This document shows positions 24,775 to 33,414 of a stretch of DNA of 45,043 nucleotides, in pieces. This stretch comes from Lachnospiraceae bacterium UBA4631. Its GTDB lineage: Bacteria > Bacillota > Clostridia > Lachnospirales > Lachnospiraceae. The stretch covers positions 1 to 45,043 of the forward strand of contig DHMX01000006.1 in NCBI GenBank assembly GCA_002406015.1, read 5' to 3'. Below the pieces are notes generated by a model. That model saw only the letters and a list, made by a program, of their open reading frames with translations. It was not told where the DNA came from and did no database searches. Each line of letters opens with the position of its first letter. The first letter of the stretch is position 1. The position numbers and the translations under genes were made by a program.

Positions 24775-25644
24775 ATGAAAATTGGCAGAAATGACCCATG
24801 TTGGTGCGGAAGCGGAAGGAAGTATAAGACCTGCCATATGCAGTTGGATGAAAAAATAAACGCTTATCATATGAAGGGTGCGAAAGTTCCAACACATAAA
24901 ATGATTAAAACACAGGAACAGATTGACGGAATCCGAAAGGCAGGAGAAGTCAATACAATGGTATTGGACTATATAGAGCCTTATGTAAAGGAGGGCATTT
25001 CTACCGGTGAGCTGGATACGTTGATTTATGATTATACGAAGAAAATCGGCGGTATTCCTGCCTGCCTGAATTATAAGGGATACCCGAAAAGCGTATGTAC
25101 ATCCATAGATGATGTGGTCTGCCATGGTATACCGGATGATAATCGGATTTTGAAATCCGGCGAAATTATAAATGTGGACTGCACAACGATTTATAACGGT
25201 TATTACGGAGACGCATCCAGAATGTATTGCATCGGAGAAGTATCACCGGAGAAGCAGAAGCTGGTTCAGGTAACAAAGGAGTGTCTGGACATTGGCTTTC
25301 AGATGGTAAAGCCATGGACATTTCTTGGTGATGTCGGAGTCGCAGTTAATAAACACGCGATGGAACATGGATATAGCGTAGTACGTGAAATTGGCGGACA
25401 TGGAGTCGGAGTCGAATTTCATGAGGACCCATGGGTAAGCCATATAGGAACACCGGGCGGTGATTATCTGTTAGTACCGGGAATGATATTTACCATAGAA
25501 CCAATGGTAAATATGGGAAAACCAGATGTGTGGGAAGATGAAGACGATGGCTGGACCATCCGGACAGACGATGGAAAGCCGTCTGCACAATGGGAATATA
25601 CAATATTGGTAACAGAAGACGGAGCAGAGATTTTATCGTATTAG
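24775..25644 (+). CDS. map: Type I methionine aminopeptidase with N-terminal SEC-C motif
   Basis: The 289-residue protein opens with the SEC-C zinc motif GRNDPCWCGSGRKYKTCH, thought to help docking near the ribosome. The peptidase domain follows: CHGIPDD, INVDCTTIYNGYYGDASRMY (two Asp metal ligands), GGHGVGVEFHEDP (His) and FTIEPMV plus the final ENT-like WEYTILV (Glu ligands). It removes the initiator methionine from nascent proteins. The ATG at 24775 is preferred over a GTG 9 bases upstream. The SEC-C form is common in Clostridia. Confidence 0.94.
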   Translation: MKIGRNDPCWCGSGRKYKTCHMQLDEKINAYHMKGAKVPTHKMIKTQEQIDGIRKAGEVNTMVLDYIEPYVKEGISTGELDTLIYDYTKKIGGIPACLNYKGYPKSVCTSIDDVVCHGIPDDNRILKSGEIINVDCTTIYNGYYGDASRMYCIGEVSPEKQKLVQVTKECLDIGFQMVKPWTFLGDVGVAVNKHAMEHGYSVVREIGGHGVGVEFHEDPWVSHIGTPGGDYLLVPGMIFTIEPMVNMGKPDVWEDEDDGWTIRTDDGKPSAQWEYTILVTEDGAEILSY

Positions 25645-25699
25645 TCTGTAATACGAGAAAGAATACATTGGATATGGAGATAACAAGGGAGGCGAGTGG

Positions 25700-27877
25700 A
25701 TGAAGCTGTTTCGTGGAATGCGGGGAAGTATTTTAATATTTTCCATAATATATGTTCTGATAGGAATTATTCTTTTGATTGTATCAGACGCACCAATGAT
25801 AGCAGTAACCTACATTTTTTCGGTACTATTGATTTTATCGGGGCTGATTCTTGCAATGTACTACATTGGAAGAGAAGTAACGCCTGAAAATGAAAGCTAT
25901 GACCTGGTAGCAGGAATCGTATCGGTGGCAGCCGGTGTATATCTGTTGATTCATGCGAAGCTGGTAACACCATGGCTGCCGGCAGTTATGGGATTATTGA
26001 TTGTATTAAGCGGAATTATTACGTTTCAGAATGCATTGGATTTGAGACGCTTAAAGCAGATACTTTGGGCTCCGGTATTTCTGATTTCATTACTTAGTAT
26101 GGGCTTGGGATTTTTGATTCTGTATTATCCGTTTGAGAAAACAAGTACCCTGCTGCGGGTGATAGGAGTGTCTTTGTTCATCAGCGGCGGAATAGATGTT
26201 GTGACTGCTTTGTGGCAGAGCATTAAGCTCCATGGTGCCGAGGCAGTAACAGAGGATATGAAATCAGCAGTATGCAAGGTAAAGGATGATGTAGTGGAGA
26301 CTGCCGTACAGGTGAAAAAAGAAGTTGCAACCATTACAGAAAATAAGTATAATAAGGCATTGAAAAAAGAGAAAGGAAACGAAGGAGCAATGGAAGTAAT
26401 TTACTCAAGTACCAGAAATGCAGCAGAGACAGCAACCGCTTCACAGGCAATCTTAAAGGGCTTGGCTGAAAATGGAGGATTGTTTGTGCCAAATACCATT
26501 CCGGCACTGGATGTATCCTTGGATGCACTGGCAAAAATGTCATATCAGGAAGTCGCATATGAGGTGATGAGCCGGATGCTGACAGATTTTACGAAAGAAG
26601 AGTTAAAATATTGTATTCAGAGTGCTTATGATTCTAAGTTCGATACACCGGAGATAGCACCGTTAAAGAAAGCACATGGTGCATATTACTTAGAGCTGTT
26701 CCATGGTGCAACCATTGCTTTTAAAGATATGGCACTTTCCATTCTGCCGTATTTATTAACCACCTCTGCAAAGAAAAATAATGTCAAGAATGATATTGTA
26801 ATTCTGACTGCAACCTCCGGAGATACCGGAAAGGCAGCACTGGCAGGCTTTGCAGATGTACCGGGTACAAAGATTATTGTATTCTATCCAAAGAACGGTG
26901 TAAGCCCGATTCAAGAAAAGCAAATGGTAACCCAAAAGGGTGATAATACCTCTGTTGTAGGAATTATCGGAAACTTTGATGATGCACAGACCGGTGTTAA
27001 GAATATGTTCAACGATAAGGATTTGGCAAAGGAAATGGATGCTGCCAATATGCAGTTCTCTTCCGCAAATTCCATTAACATCGGACGGTTAGTACCACAG
27101 ATGGTATATTATGTATATGCTTATACCAGATTAGTAGCAGACGGAACCATTCAGGCAGGAGATGCGATAAACGTAGTAGTACCTACCGGTAACTTTGGTA
27201 ATATCCTTGCTGCTTATTATGCAAAGGAAATGGGACTTCCGATAGCAAAATTTATCTGTGCTTCCAATGAGAATAAGGTATTGTATGATTTCTTCAAGAC
27301 CGGTGAATATGATAAGAATCGTGAATTTATACTGACATCTTCTCCGTCTATGGATATTCTGATTTCCAGCAATTTAGAGCGTCTGATATATAAGATTGCA
27401 GGAAATGATGCAAAAGAGGATGCAGAGCTGATGCAGAAGCTTGGAACAGAAGGAAAATATACGATTACACCGGAAATGAAGGAAAAGCTGGCAGAATTTT
27501 ACGGAGGCTATGCAACCGAAGAGGAGACTGCGGCTACAATTAAGAAGATATATGAGGAAGATAAGTATATCATAGATACACATACGGCAGTCGCTGCAAC
27601 CGTTTATGATAAATATGTGGCAGATACAAAGGATACAACTCCAACGGTAATTGCATCAACCGCAAGCCCATATAAGTTCACCAGAAGCGTTATGAATGCA
27701 ATTGATGGTGCATATGACAGCAAGACAGATTTTGAATTAATTGATGAACTGAATCGTTTGTCAGGTGTCGCAATTCCGCAGGCAATTGAGGACATACGTT
27801 CCGCAGAGGTATTACATGATACCGTATGTGATAAGACGGAAATGAAGGATACTGTAAAGAAGATTCTGAAGCTGTAA
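25700..27877 (+). CDS. thrC: DUF308 membrane domain fused to threonine synthase
   Basis: One uninterrupted frame of 725 codons. Residues 1-~190 contain six hydrophobic segments of the DUF308/HdeD type. Residues ~190-230 are a charged linker, and from Met231 onward there is a complete 495-residue threonine synthase. The synthase has ENGGLFVPN, ATIAFKDM with PLP Lys342, TATSGDTGKAALAGF and VPTGNFGN. It converts O-phosphohomoserine to threonine. The ATG at 26390 could start a free ThrC, but its GGAG is only 2 bases away, with another AAAGG about 13 bases upstream. The first start at 25700 has GGGAGG 7 bases before it. A real fusion, a dual-start gene or a lost stop codon are all possible. Confidence 0.85.
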   Translation: MKLFRGMRGSILIFSIIYVLIGIILLIVSDAPMIAVTYIFSVLLILSGLILAMYYIGREVTPENESYDLVAGIVSVAAGVYLLIHAKLVTPWLPAVMGLLIVLSGIITFQNALDLRRLKQILWAPVFLISLLSMGLGFLILYYPFEKTSTLLRVIGVSLFISGGIDVVTALWQSIKLHGAEAVTEDMKSAVCKVKDDVVETAVQVKKEVATITENKYNKALKKEKGNEGAMEVIYSSTRNAAETATASQAILKGLAENGGLFVPNTIPALDVSLDALAKMSYQEVAYEVMSRMLTDFTKEELKYCIQSAYDSKFDTPEIAPLKKAHGAYYLELFHGATIAFKDMALSILPYLLTTSAKKNNVKNDIVILTATSGDTGKAALAGFADVPGTKIIVFYPKNGVSPIQEKQMVTQKGDNTSVVGIIGNFDDAQTGVKNMFNDKDLAKEMDAANMQFSSANSINIGRLVPQMVYYVYAYTRLVADGTIQAGDAINVVVPTGNFGNILAAYYAKEMGLPIAKFICASNENKVLYDFFKTGEYDKNREFILTSSPSMDILISSNLERLIYKIAGNDAKEDAELMQKLGTEGKYTITPEMKEKLAEFYGGYATEEETAATIKKIYEEDKYIIDTHTAVAATVYDKYVADTKDTTPTVIASTASPYKFTRSVMNAIDGAYDSKTDFELIDELNRLSGVAIPQAIEDIRSAEVLHDTVCDKTEMKDTVKKILKL

Positions 27878-27893
27878 GAAAAATAATGAAATA

Positions 27894-27936
27894 AGACAGT
27901 TCGCTCGTACCATCCTGTCTATAAATAAAACCAGGA
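27894..27936 (+). ncRNA. preQ1-I-like riboswitch
   Basis: AGACAG (27894-27899) pairs with CTGTCT (27916-27921). The loop TTCGCTCGTACCATC and the A-rich tail ATAAATAAAACCAGG give the pattern of preQ1 class I aptamers (short stem, pyrimidine/UAC loop, A-rich strand folding back as an H-type pseudoknot). It precedes a strong terminator and the queuosine precursor genes queD-queE-folE-queC, which such riboswitches normally switch off when preQ1 is plentiful. It starts 16 bp after thrC; no separate promoter was located. Confidence 0.85.
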
Positions 27937-27941
27937 CCATA

Positions 27942-27992
27942 CCCGATAAGTGGTAGAAATTGTCTTGGTTTCTGCCGCCTATCGGGTGTTTT
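27942..27992 (+). terminator. Terminator controlled by the preQ1 riboswitch
   Basis: A 19-bp stem (27942-27960 with 27969-27987) holds one mismatch and two G-U pairs, an 8-base loop and a GTTTT end. It lies 5 bases after the aptamer and 49 bp before queD. It may also end the thrC transcript. Confidence 0.85.
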
Positions 27993-28040
27993 GATGAATG
28001 GACAAAAGAAGGTATCGCGTGTAGGAAAAAAGGAGTCATT

Positions 28041-28481
28041 ATGTATACAATCGAAACACAAGTCAGTTTTGACAGTGCTCATTTTCTAGCAGGTTATCAG
28101 GGAAAATGCGGCAATATTCATGGACACCGCTGGACCGTCAAGGTGATAGCAAAGGGTTCTGAACTGGAGCAAAAACAGCAACAGACCAGAGGAATGTTGA
28201 TGGATTTCTCTGAATTAAAGAATGCATTGCGGGAAATGGGAGATTCCATGGACCATGTGCTGATTCTGGAACGTGGAACATTAGCAGAGGATACCTTTGC
28301 CTGTCTGAAGCGAGATGGGTTCCGAATGGTTGAAGTAGATTTTAGACCGACGGCTGAGAATTTTGCCAAGTGGTTTTATGATAAGCTGACGGAGCAGGGC
28401 TATAATTTGCAAGCGGTTGTCGTATATGAAACACCGAATAATTGTGCAACCTATGAAGCAGAAGGTGAAAAAGGAAAATGA
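28041..28481 (+). CDS. queD: 6-carboxytetrahydropterin synthase
   Basis: The 146-residue protein has the zinc ligands in SFDSAHFL and NIHGHRW, the catalytic Cys in KCGNIHGH, MDHVLIL and a final ETPNN. It converts dihydroneopterin triphosphate (from FolE) to 6-carboxytetrahydropterin, the second step to preQ0. The ATG at 28041 has AGGAG 5 bases upstream; a longer frame starts inside the terminator and is not real. It overlaps queE by 4 bp. Expression is expected to fall when preQ1 binds the upstream riboswitch. Confidence 0.95.
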   Translation: MYTIETQVSFDSAHFLAGYQGKCGNIHGHRWTVKVIAKGSELEQKQQQTRGMLMDFSELKNALREMGDSMDHVLILERGTLAEDTFACLKRDGFRMVEVDFRPTAENFAKWFYDKLTEQGYNLQAVVVYETPNNCATYEAEGEKGK

Positions 28482-29143
28482 AATACAAAGTAGCAGAAAT
28501 ATTTACCAGTATTAACGGAGAAGGACAAAGAGCCGGTGAGCTGGCGGTCTTTGTACGGTTTACAGGCTGTAACCTACAATGCAGCTATTGTGATACCGCA
28601 TGGGCAAATACCGAAGCAGCACCGTATCACTATATGACAGAAACCGAAATAGCCGAGTATGTCAAGCAGGCAGGGGTACGGAATGTAACCTTGACCGGAG
28701 GAGAGCCGCTGCTTCAAACGGAGCTGCATGAATTATTAAAGGAGCTTGCAGGTCTGCCGCAGCTAAGGATTGAGATAGAAACAAACGGAAGTGTGGATAT
28801 AAAGCCTTATTTATCGGAAACGGTCCGCCCGGCATTTACCTTGGATTATAAGCTTCCGGGAAGCGGTATGGAAGCCTTTATGAATACAAATAATTATCAA
28901 TATCTGCAACCGGAGGATACGGTGAAATTCGTAGTGTCGGATGAAAAGGATATGCAGCGGGCAGAAGCCATTATAAGGCAGTTTGATTTATCCGGAAAAT
29001 GTGGAGTCTATTTTAGTCCGGTATTCGGACGAATTGCTCCGGAGACAATTGTAACTTATATGATAGAGCATCAGTTGAATCAAGTGCGTATACAGCTACA
29101 GCTACACAAGTTCATCTGGGACCCGGAAAAACGCGGGGTATAG
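28478..29143 (+). CDS. queE: 7-carboxy-7-deazaguanine synthase (radical SAM)
   Basis: The 221-residue radical SAM enzyme has Cys31, Cys35 and Cys38 in CNLQCSYCDT, TLTGGEPLLQ and IETNGS. Its N-terminal EIFTSINGEGQRAG is typical of QueE. It rearranges 6-carboxytetrahydropterin to 7-carboxy-7-deazaguanine. The start overlaps the queD stop (ATGA), so translation is coupled. folE follows 11 bp later. Confidence 0.95.
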   Translation: MKYKVAEIFTSINGEGQRAGELAVFVRFTGCNLQCSYCDTAWANTEAAPYHYMTETEIAEYVKQAGVRNVTLTGGEPLLQTELHELLKELAGLPQLRIEIETNGSVDIKPYLSETVRPAFTLDYKLPGSGMEAFMNTNNYQYLQPEDTVKFVVSDEKDMQRAEAIIRQFDLSGKCGVYFSPVFGRIAPETIVTYMIEHQLNQVRIQLQLHKFIWDPEKRGV

Positions 29144-29154
29144 GAGGTAAGAAA

Positions 29155-29733
29155 ATGGCAATTGATACGAAAGCAATCAAAGAGCATGTCAGAGGTATCC
29201 TGATTGCATTGGGCGAGGACCCGAATCGCGAGGGATTGATAGAAACACCGGAACGTGTTGCCAGAATGTATGCGGAAGTATTTGACGGTATGAATTACAC
29301 GAATGCGGAATTGGCACAGCTTTACGGAAAAACATTTGAGGTGGCTTCCGGACATGAGGATATGGTGCTGGTAAAGGATATAGAGGTATTTAGTTACTGC
29401 GAGCATCATATGGCATTGATGTATGATATGAAGGTCAGTGTAGCGTATCTGCCAAAGGAGCGGGTATTAGGCTTAAGTAAAATCGCAAGAATCGCAGATA
29501 TGGCAGCAAAGCGTTTGCAGCTACAGGAGCGGATTGGCTCTGATATTGCAGAGATTATACAGATGGCTACCGGCTCTGAGGATGTGGCGGTGGTAATTTC
29601 CGCAAATCATAGCTGTATGACGGCAAGAGGAATTAAGAAGCCTGCATCAAAGACCGTAACAACAACGCTTCGCGGACAATTTGAGACAAATTCAGAGGTA
29701 AGGGACCGGTTATTTTTTATGCTTCACCAGTAA
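29155..29733 (+). CDS. folE: GTP cyclohydrolase I
   Basis: The 192-residue enzyme has TPERVARMY, the zinc site residues in FSYCEHHMA and HSCMTARGI, and VLGLSKIARI. It opens GTP to dihydroneopterin triphosphate, the entry step for both folate and queuosine. Here it lies between queE and queC, so it chiefly feeds 7-deazaguanine synthesis. GGAGG precedes the ATG. Confidence 0.96.
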   Translation: MAIDTKAIKEHVRGILIALGEDPNREGLIETPERVARMYAEVFDGMNYTNAELAQLYGKTFEVASGHEDMVLVKDIEVFSYCEHHMALMYDMKVSVAYLPKERVLGLSKIARIADMAAKRLQLQERIGSDIAEIIQMATGSEDVAVVISANHSCMTARGIKKPASKTVTTTLRGQFETNSEVRDRLFFMLHQ

Positions 29734-29770
29734 ATAGTGATAAATATACAGGTACGAGAGGAGAATAGAA

Positions 29771-30451
29771 ATGAAAAATAAGAATCAGGCAGTTGTAATA
29801 TTTAGCGGCGGACAGGATAGTACCACCTGTTTGTTCTGGGCAAAGGCAAGATATAAGGAGGTTATTGCCATTTCCTTTGATTACGGACAAAAGCACAAGA
29901 AGGAGCTGGAATGTGCAAGTGCAATTGCACAGGAGTATGGAGTAGAACATCATATTTTTGATGTGGGATTATTAAATGAACTCGCACCAAATTCCCTGAC
30001 AAGAGCTGAAATTGCGGTAGACCATGACGCACCGGCTGTGGGAACACCAAACAGCTTCGTAGACGGAAGAAATATGCTGTTTCTGACCTATGCGGCTATT
30101 TTTGCGAAGCAGCGTGGAATTACAGACTTGATTACAGGTGTATCACAGAGCGACTTCAGCGGTTATCCGGATTGCCGGGATGTTTTCATCAAATCACTGA
30201 ATACAACACTGAATTTGGCTATGGACTATGAATTTGATATTCATACACCGTTGATGTGGATTGATAAAGAAGAAACATGGGCATTGGCAGACGAATTAGG
30301 GGTGCTGGATGTTATCCATGATAAGACCCTGACCTGCTACAATGGAATCATCGGAGACGGCTGCGGAAATTGTCCTTCCTGCAAGCTACGCAGAAAGGGC
30401 TATGACCGCTATATCCTCCACAGAAATGCAGAGAAAAAGACTAACGAATAA
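29771..30451 (+). CDS. queC: 7-cyano-7-deazaguanine synthase
   Basis: The 226-residue PP-loop ATPase has FSGGQDSTTCL near residues 11-21, FDYGQKHKKE, DGRNMLFLTYAA and the zinc cluster CYNGIIGDGCGNCPSC near 190-205. It converts 7-carboxy-7-deazaguanine with ATP and ammonia to preQ0. It is the last gene of the riboswitch-controlled operon. queF (preQ0 reductase) is not in the window. Its 3' end overlaps the convergent lipid kinase gene by 11 bp. Confidence 0.96.
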   Translation: MKNKNQAVVIFSGGQDSTTCLFWAKARYKEVIAISFDYGQKHKKELECASAIAQEYGVEHHIFDVGLLNELAPNSLTRAEIAVDHDAPAVGTPNSFVDGRNMLFLTYAAIFAKQRGITDLITGVSQSDFSGYPDCRDVFIKSLNTTLNLAMDYEFDIHTPLMWIDKEETWALADELGVLDVIHDKTLTCYNGIIGDGCGNCPSCKLRRKGYDRYILHRNAEKKTNE

Positions 30452-31331
30452 TACGCAGGGATTTCTGGCAGTTTTCGATGGTAACGTGCGTCTGATTGCC
30501 GCCAAATTCACCATCCATAACCCATGGAATCTCGGTATCGGAAATGACCTCTAAAGAGGAGGTCTTAAAGCAATACATATATTTCTCATTTACTTCGCTG
30601 ATTAACAGGGAGTTAATGATTGCCTGAAGCTCCAACGGTTTTGTTGGGGCTTTAATTAACAGACATTCAAAAATGCCGTCATCAAACTGAACATCATCGG
30701 CAAGAACGACATTCCGCATACCACCGACCGATAAGGAATTTGTCACCATGGCATAGATAAAGGTGTCTGTAATTTCCGTTCCGTCATAGCGGATGGTTGC
30801 TTCGTAAGTGGTAATGCTGTTAAGTCCGCGTAAGCTGCTCATGATATAGGCTGCATGACCGAACATATTCTTAAACTGCTGGTTGGTGGAATACGATACC
30901 TCTGTAAAAGCACCAAAGGCAGCCACATATATAAAATAATCATTCTTATTAAACCGTCCGACATCAATGGAAAACGGAGCACCGGTAATAATATTGGTAA
31001 CGGCAGCCATAGGCTCTAACGGAATACCAAGGCTTCGGGCAAAATCATTGGTGGAGCCGGCAGGAATATAGCCGAGAGGCACCTGGCATTTGCTTAACAT
31101 ATATCCGGTAATCACATCATCAAGCGTTCCGTCACCTCCGGCACAGACAATCAAATCATAATCCTGTCCTTCTGAGATTACTACCTTCTGACCGTCCTTT
31201 GGTTCCTTTGTAGGGTAGACTGTAACCCGGTAATCTGCTTCTGAGAATGCGTTGATAACATCAAATAAAGCATTTTTAATATGAGTCTTTCCGGCAGTCG
31301 GATTCAATATAAATAATAGATTCTTTTTCAT
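30441..31331 (-). CDS. Diacylglycerol/lipid kinase family protein
   Basis: The 296-residue protein starts with KKNLLFILNPTAGK and has the nucleotide-binding CAGGDGTLDDVI near residues 61-72. PLGYIPAGSTNDFARSLG near 85-100 and DGEFGG near the end complete the DagK/YegS pattern. It should phosphorylate diacylglycerol or a related lipid at the inner membrane face. The minus-strand ATG at 31331 is supported by GGGAGG 7 bases upstream; an ATG 33 bases further up lacks a site. It converges on queC, overlapping it by 11 bp. Confidence 0.9.
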   Translation of the reverse strand: MKKNLLFILNPTAGKTHIKNALFDVINAFSEADYRVTVYPTKEPKDGQKVVISEGQDYDLIVCAGGDGTLDDVITGYMLSKCQVPLGYIPAGSTNDFARSLGIPLEPMAAVTNIITGAPFSIDVGRFNKNDYFIYVAAFGAFTEVSYSTNQQFKNMFGHAAYIMSSLRGLNSITTYEATIRYDGTEITDTFIYAMVTNSLSVGGMRNVVLADDVQFDDGIFECLLIKAPTKPLELQAIINSLLISEVNEKYMYCFKTSSLEVISDTEIPWVMDGEFGGNQTHVTIENCQKSLRIIR

Positions 31332-31490
31332 GAAAAGACCTCCCATATTTGCGATAATATGCACTTAGTATAGTATATACGGAAAAAATTAACAATATTA
31401 AGAATCTAAAAGAATTATGAAAGGAATGTAAACAGAAATGTCAATAATACAAGGAAAATGAAGCTTTTCTGACGGTTCGGGGAACTTATC

Positions 31491-31519
31491 TTGCTATTAT
31501 GGATAAAATATCCTATAAT
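31491..31519 (+). promoter_or_regulatory. Promoter of glmM
   Basis: TTGCTA (31491-31496), a 17-bp spacer and TATAAT (31514-31519), 36 bp before the start codon. Confidence 0.7.
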
Positions 31520-31555
31520 AGGCTAGTGTAATACGATAGAAAGGATTGTACGGTA

Positions 31556-32911
31556 ATGGGAAAATATTTTGGAACGGATGGATTCCGTGGAGAAGCAAAT
31601 ATAGATTTGACAGTAGAGCATGCATATAAAGTAGGCAGATTTTTGGGATATTATTATGGAAAACAAAAGGAAGGCACCAGAGCCAGAGTTGTAATCGGAA
31701 AGGATACCAGACGTTCCAGTTATATGTTTGAATATGCCTTGGTAGCCGGACTCACCGCCAGTGGTGCAGATGTATGTCTGATGCACGTTACCCCGACTCC
31801 GAGTGTGTCTTATATCACCAGAATTGATGAGTTTGATTGCGGAATTATGATTTCTGCCAGTCACAATCCATATTACGATAACGGAATTAAGATTATCAAT
31901 GGAAGCGGTTCTAAGATGGATGCCGGAGTAGAAAATCAGATTGAAGCATATATTGATGGTGAATTTGGTGAGATTCCGTTTGCAACCAGAGAGAAGATAG
32001 GTCGCACAACGGATTATGCAAGCGGAAGAAATCGTTACATTGGCTACCTGATGACATTGGCAACCCGCTCCTTTAAGAATGTGCGGGTCGGACTGGACTG
32101 TGCCAATGGTGCATCCTCAACGGTAGCAAGATATGTATTTGAAGCACTCGGTGCAAAGGTTTATGTTATTAATGCAGAGCCGGACGGAACCAATATTAAT
32201 GATAATTGTGGTTCGACACACATTGAGGTCTTGCAGGAGTTTGTAAAGGAAAAAGGCTTGGATATTGGTTTTGCCTATGACGGAGATGCAGACCGTTGTC
32301 TGGCAGTTGATGATAAGGGTGAAGTAATAGACGGTGACAAGATTCTTTATATGTGCGGAAAATATTTAAAATCCAGAGGAGAGCTGGCAAACGATACCGT
32401 AGTAACCACCGTTATGTCAAATCTTGGCTTATATAAGGCATTTGACCGTTGCGGCATCCGTTATGAGAAAACTGCTGTCGGAGATAAATATGTCTATGAG
32501 AATATGTTAGAGAATGGTCATTCATTGGGTGGTGAACAGTCCGGACATATTATATTCAGCAAGTTTGCAACTACAGGTGATGGTGTGCTGACCTCATTAA
32601 AGATTATGGAGGTTATGCTTGAAAGCAAGCAGAAGGTTTCGGAATTGTTCCATGATTTGAAGATTTATCCGCAGTTACTGGTAAATGTAAGAGTAAAGAG
32701 TAAGCCGGAGGCAAGGGCAGATGAAGATGTCTGTGCAATGGTAGAAACCATTGAAAAGGAATTAGGCGAGGACGGAAGAATTTTGTTGCGGGAAAGCGGT
32801 ACAGAACCGGTAATCCGGGTAATGGTGGAAGCTAAGACCGATGATTTGTGCAAAAAGTATGTATATCAGGTTGTGGATGTATTAAAGCAAAAGGGTCATA
32901 GTGTAGAATAA
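31556..32911 (+). CDS. glmM: Phosphoglucosamine mutase
   Basis: The 451-residue enzyme opens MGKYFGTDGFRGEAN. Its active phosphoserine is Ser102 in MISASHNPYYDNGIK, the metal loop is AYDGDADRC near 240-248, and RESGTEPVIRVMVE binds the substrate phosphate. It converts glucosamine-6-phosphate to glucosamine-1-phosphate for UDP-GlcNAc and peptidoglycan synthesis. The DGFRGEAN and SASHNP features fit GlmM rather than phosphoglucomutase. It is the last clearly core gene before the accessory region. Confidence 0.93.
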   Translation: MGKYFGTDGFRGEANIDLTVEHAYKVGRFLGYYYGKQKEGTRARVVIGKDTRRSSYMFEYALVAGLTASGADVCLMHVTPTPSVSYITRIDEFDCGIMISASHNPYYDNGIKIINGSGSKMDAGVENQIEAYIDGEFGEIPFATREKIGRTTDYASGRNRYIGYLMTLATRSFKNVRVGLDCANGASSTVARYVFEALGAKVYVINAEPDGTNINDNCGSTHIEVLQEFVKEKGLDIGFAYDGDADRCLAVDDKGEVIDGDKILYMCGKYLKSRGELANDTVVTTVMSNLGLYKAFDRCGIRYEKTAVGDKYVYENMLENGHSLGGEQSGHIIFSKFATTGDGVLTSLKIMEVMLESKQKVSELFHDLKIYPQLLVNVRVKSKPEARADEDVCAMVETIEKELGEDGRILLRESGTEPVIRVMVEAKTDDLCKKYVYQVVDVLKQKGHSVE

Positions 32912-32967
32912 GGTTGTTGGGAAATAGTATAGATATAATTGCTGTAATGGAAGAATGGAGTGATAGT

Positions 32968-33027
32968 ATGGAATATATCACAAATGAAGTGCTATCCGAA
33001 AAGAAATTCCTAAAAATGATTTTATAG
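32968..33027 (+). pseudogene. Internally deleted YoaP-like acetyltransferase remnant
   Basis: ATG-GAA-TAT, the first three codons of the intact gene at 35471, join directly to its last sixteen: ITNEVLSEKKFLKMIL against ITNEVLSEKKFLKMIS in the intact protein. The ribosome binding site is retained, so a 19-residue peptide could still be made, but it has no domain left. Confidence 0.85.
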
Positions 33028-33117
33028 TTGGAATGGATGTAAAATCAATTAGATAAACTATGCATGGTAAGCTGTTGGATAAAATTGCAGATGTATTGTA
33101 AATAAACAGAATAAATA

Positions 33118-33236
33118 TTGACATAAGAATAGCTAAATGTTAGTATCATATGAAAGAAGGTGCTACCGATAGACGGTTAGCCTTGATTTTAGTAGCAAAA
33201 TAACCGCCGCAGTGTGTCAAGGCGGTTATTTTGCGT
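33118..33236 (+). ncRNA. Antisense-type small RNA, copy 1
   Basis: TTGACA (33118-33123), a 17-bp spacer and TAGTAT (33141-33146) form a strong promoter. An RNA starting near 33153 would carry GGTGCTACC...CGGTTAGCC and end at a perfect 13-bp terminator stem, CAAAATAACCGCC (33196-33208) with GGCGGTTATTTTG (33221-33233). It corresponds to the RNA at 36340-36428, but the toxin it would face is broken here. Confidence 0.6.
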
Positions 33237-33313
33237 TTAGTCATTGCTCTTAGAACCAACGGTATAACCAACAGCAAAGCAAGTGATACCATAAGCTGAT
33301 AATGGAAAAAGTT
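33237..33313 (-). pseudogene. Broken small-toxin frame, copy 1
   Basis: On the minus strand the sequence matches the 30-residue toxin at 36429-36521. It has one inserted base (ACCA on the plus strand, where copy 2 has ACA), a 4-bp deletion, and loses similarity before the start codon and ribosome binding site. Confidence 0.75.
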
Positions 33314-33414
33314 AAGTTATGTCGAGAAAATTAAAGATTTGAGCTACAATTTGAATTGAAATGGAAGAATTGAGTTAGCACTTTTAATAAGCGTATGAGG
33401 ACAGGAGAAAAAAT

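Larger units (their letters stand above)
32937..33313. repeat. Degenerate copy of the YoaP/toxin-antitoxin segment (copy 1)
   Basis: Bases 32937-32976 match 35440-35479. From GGAATAT onward the sequence (to about 33313) matches 36157-36511 with scattered substitutions. The middle ~680 bp of the intact locus are missing, and the junction is at GGAATAT, which occurs at both deletion ends. The copy holds a 19-codon remnant of the acetyltransferase, an intact antisense-RNA promoter and terminator, and a broken toxin frame. The rest of the gene-free 33314-33414 shows only the upstream region of the AraC gene. Confidence 0.85.
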
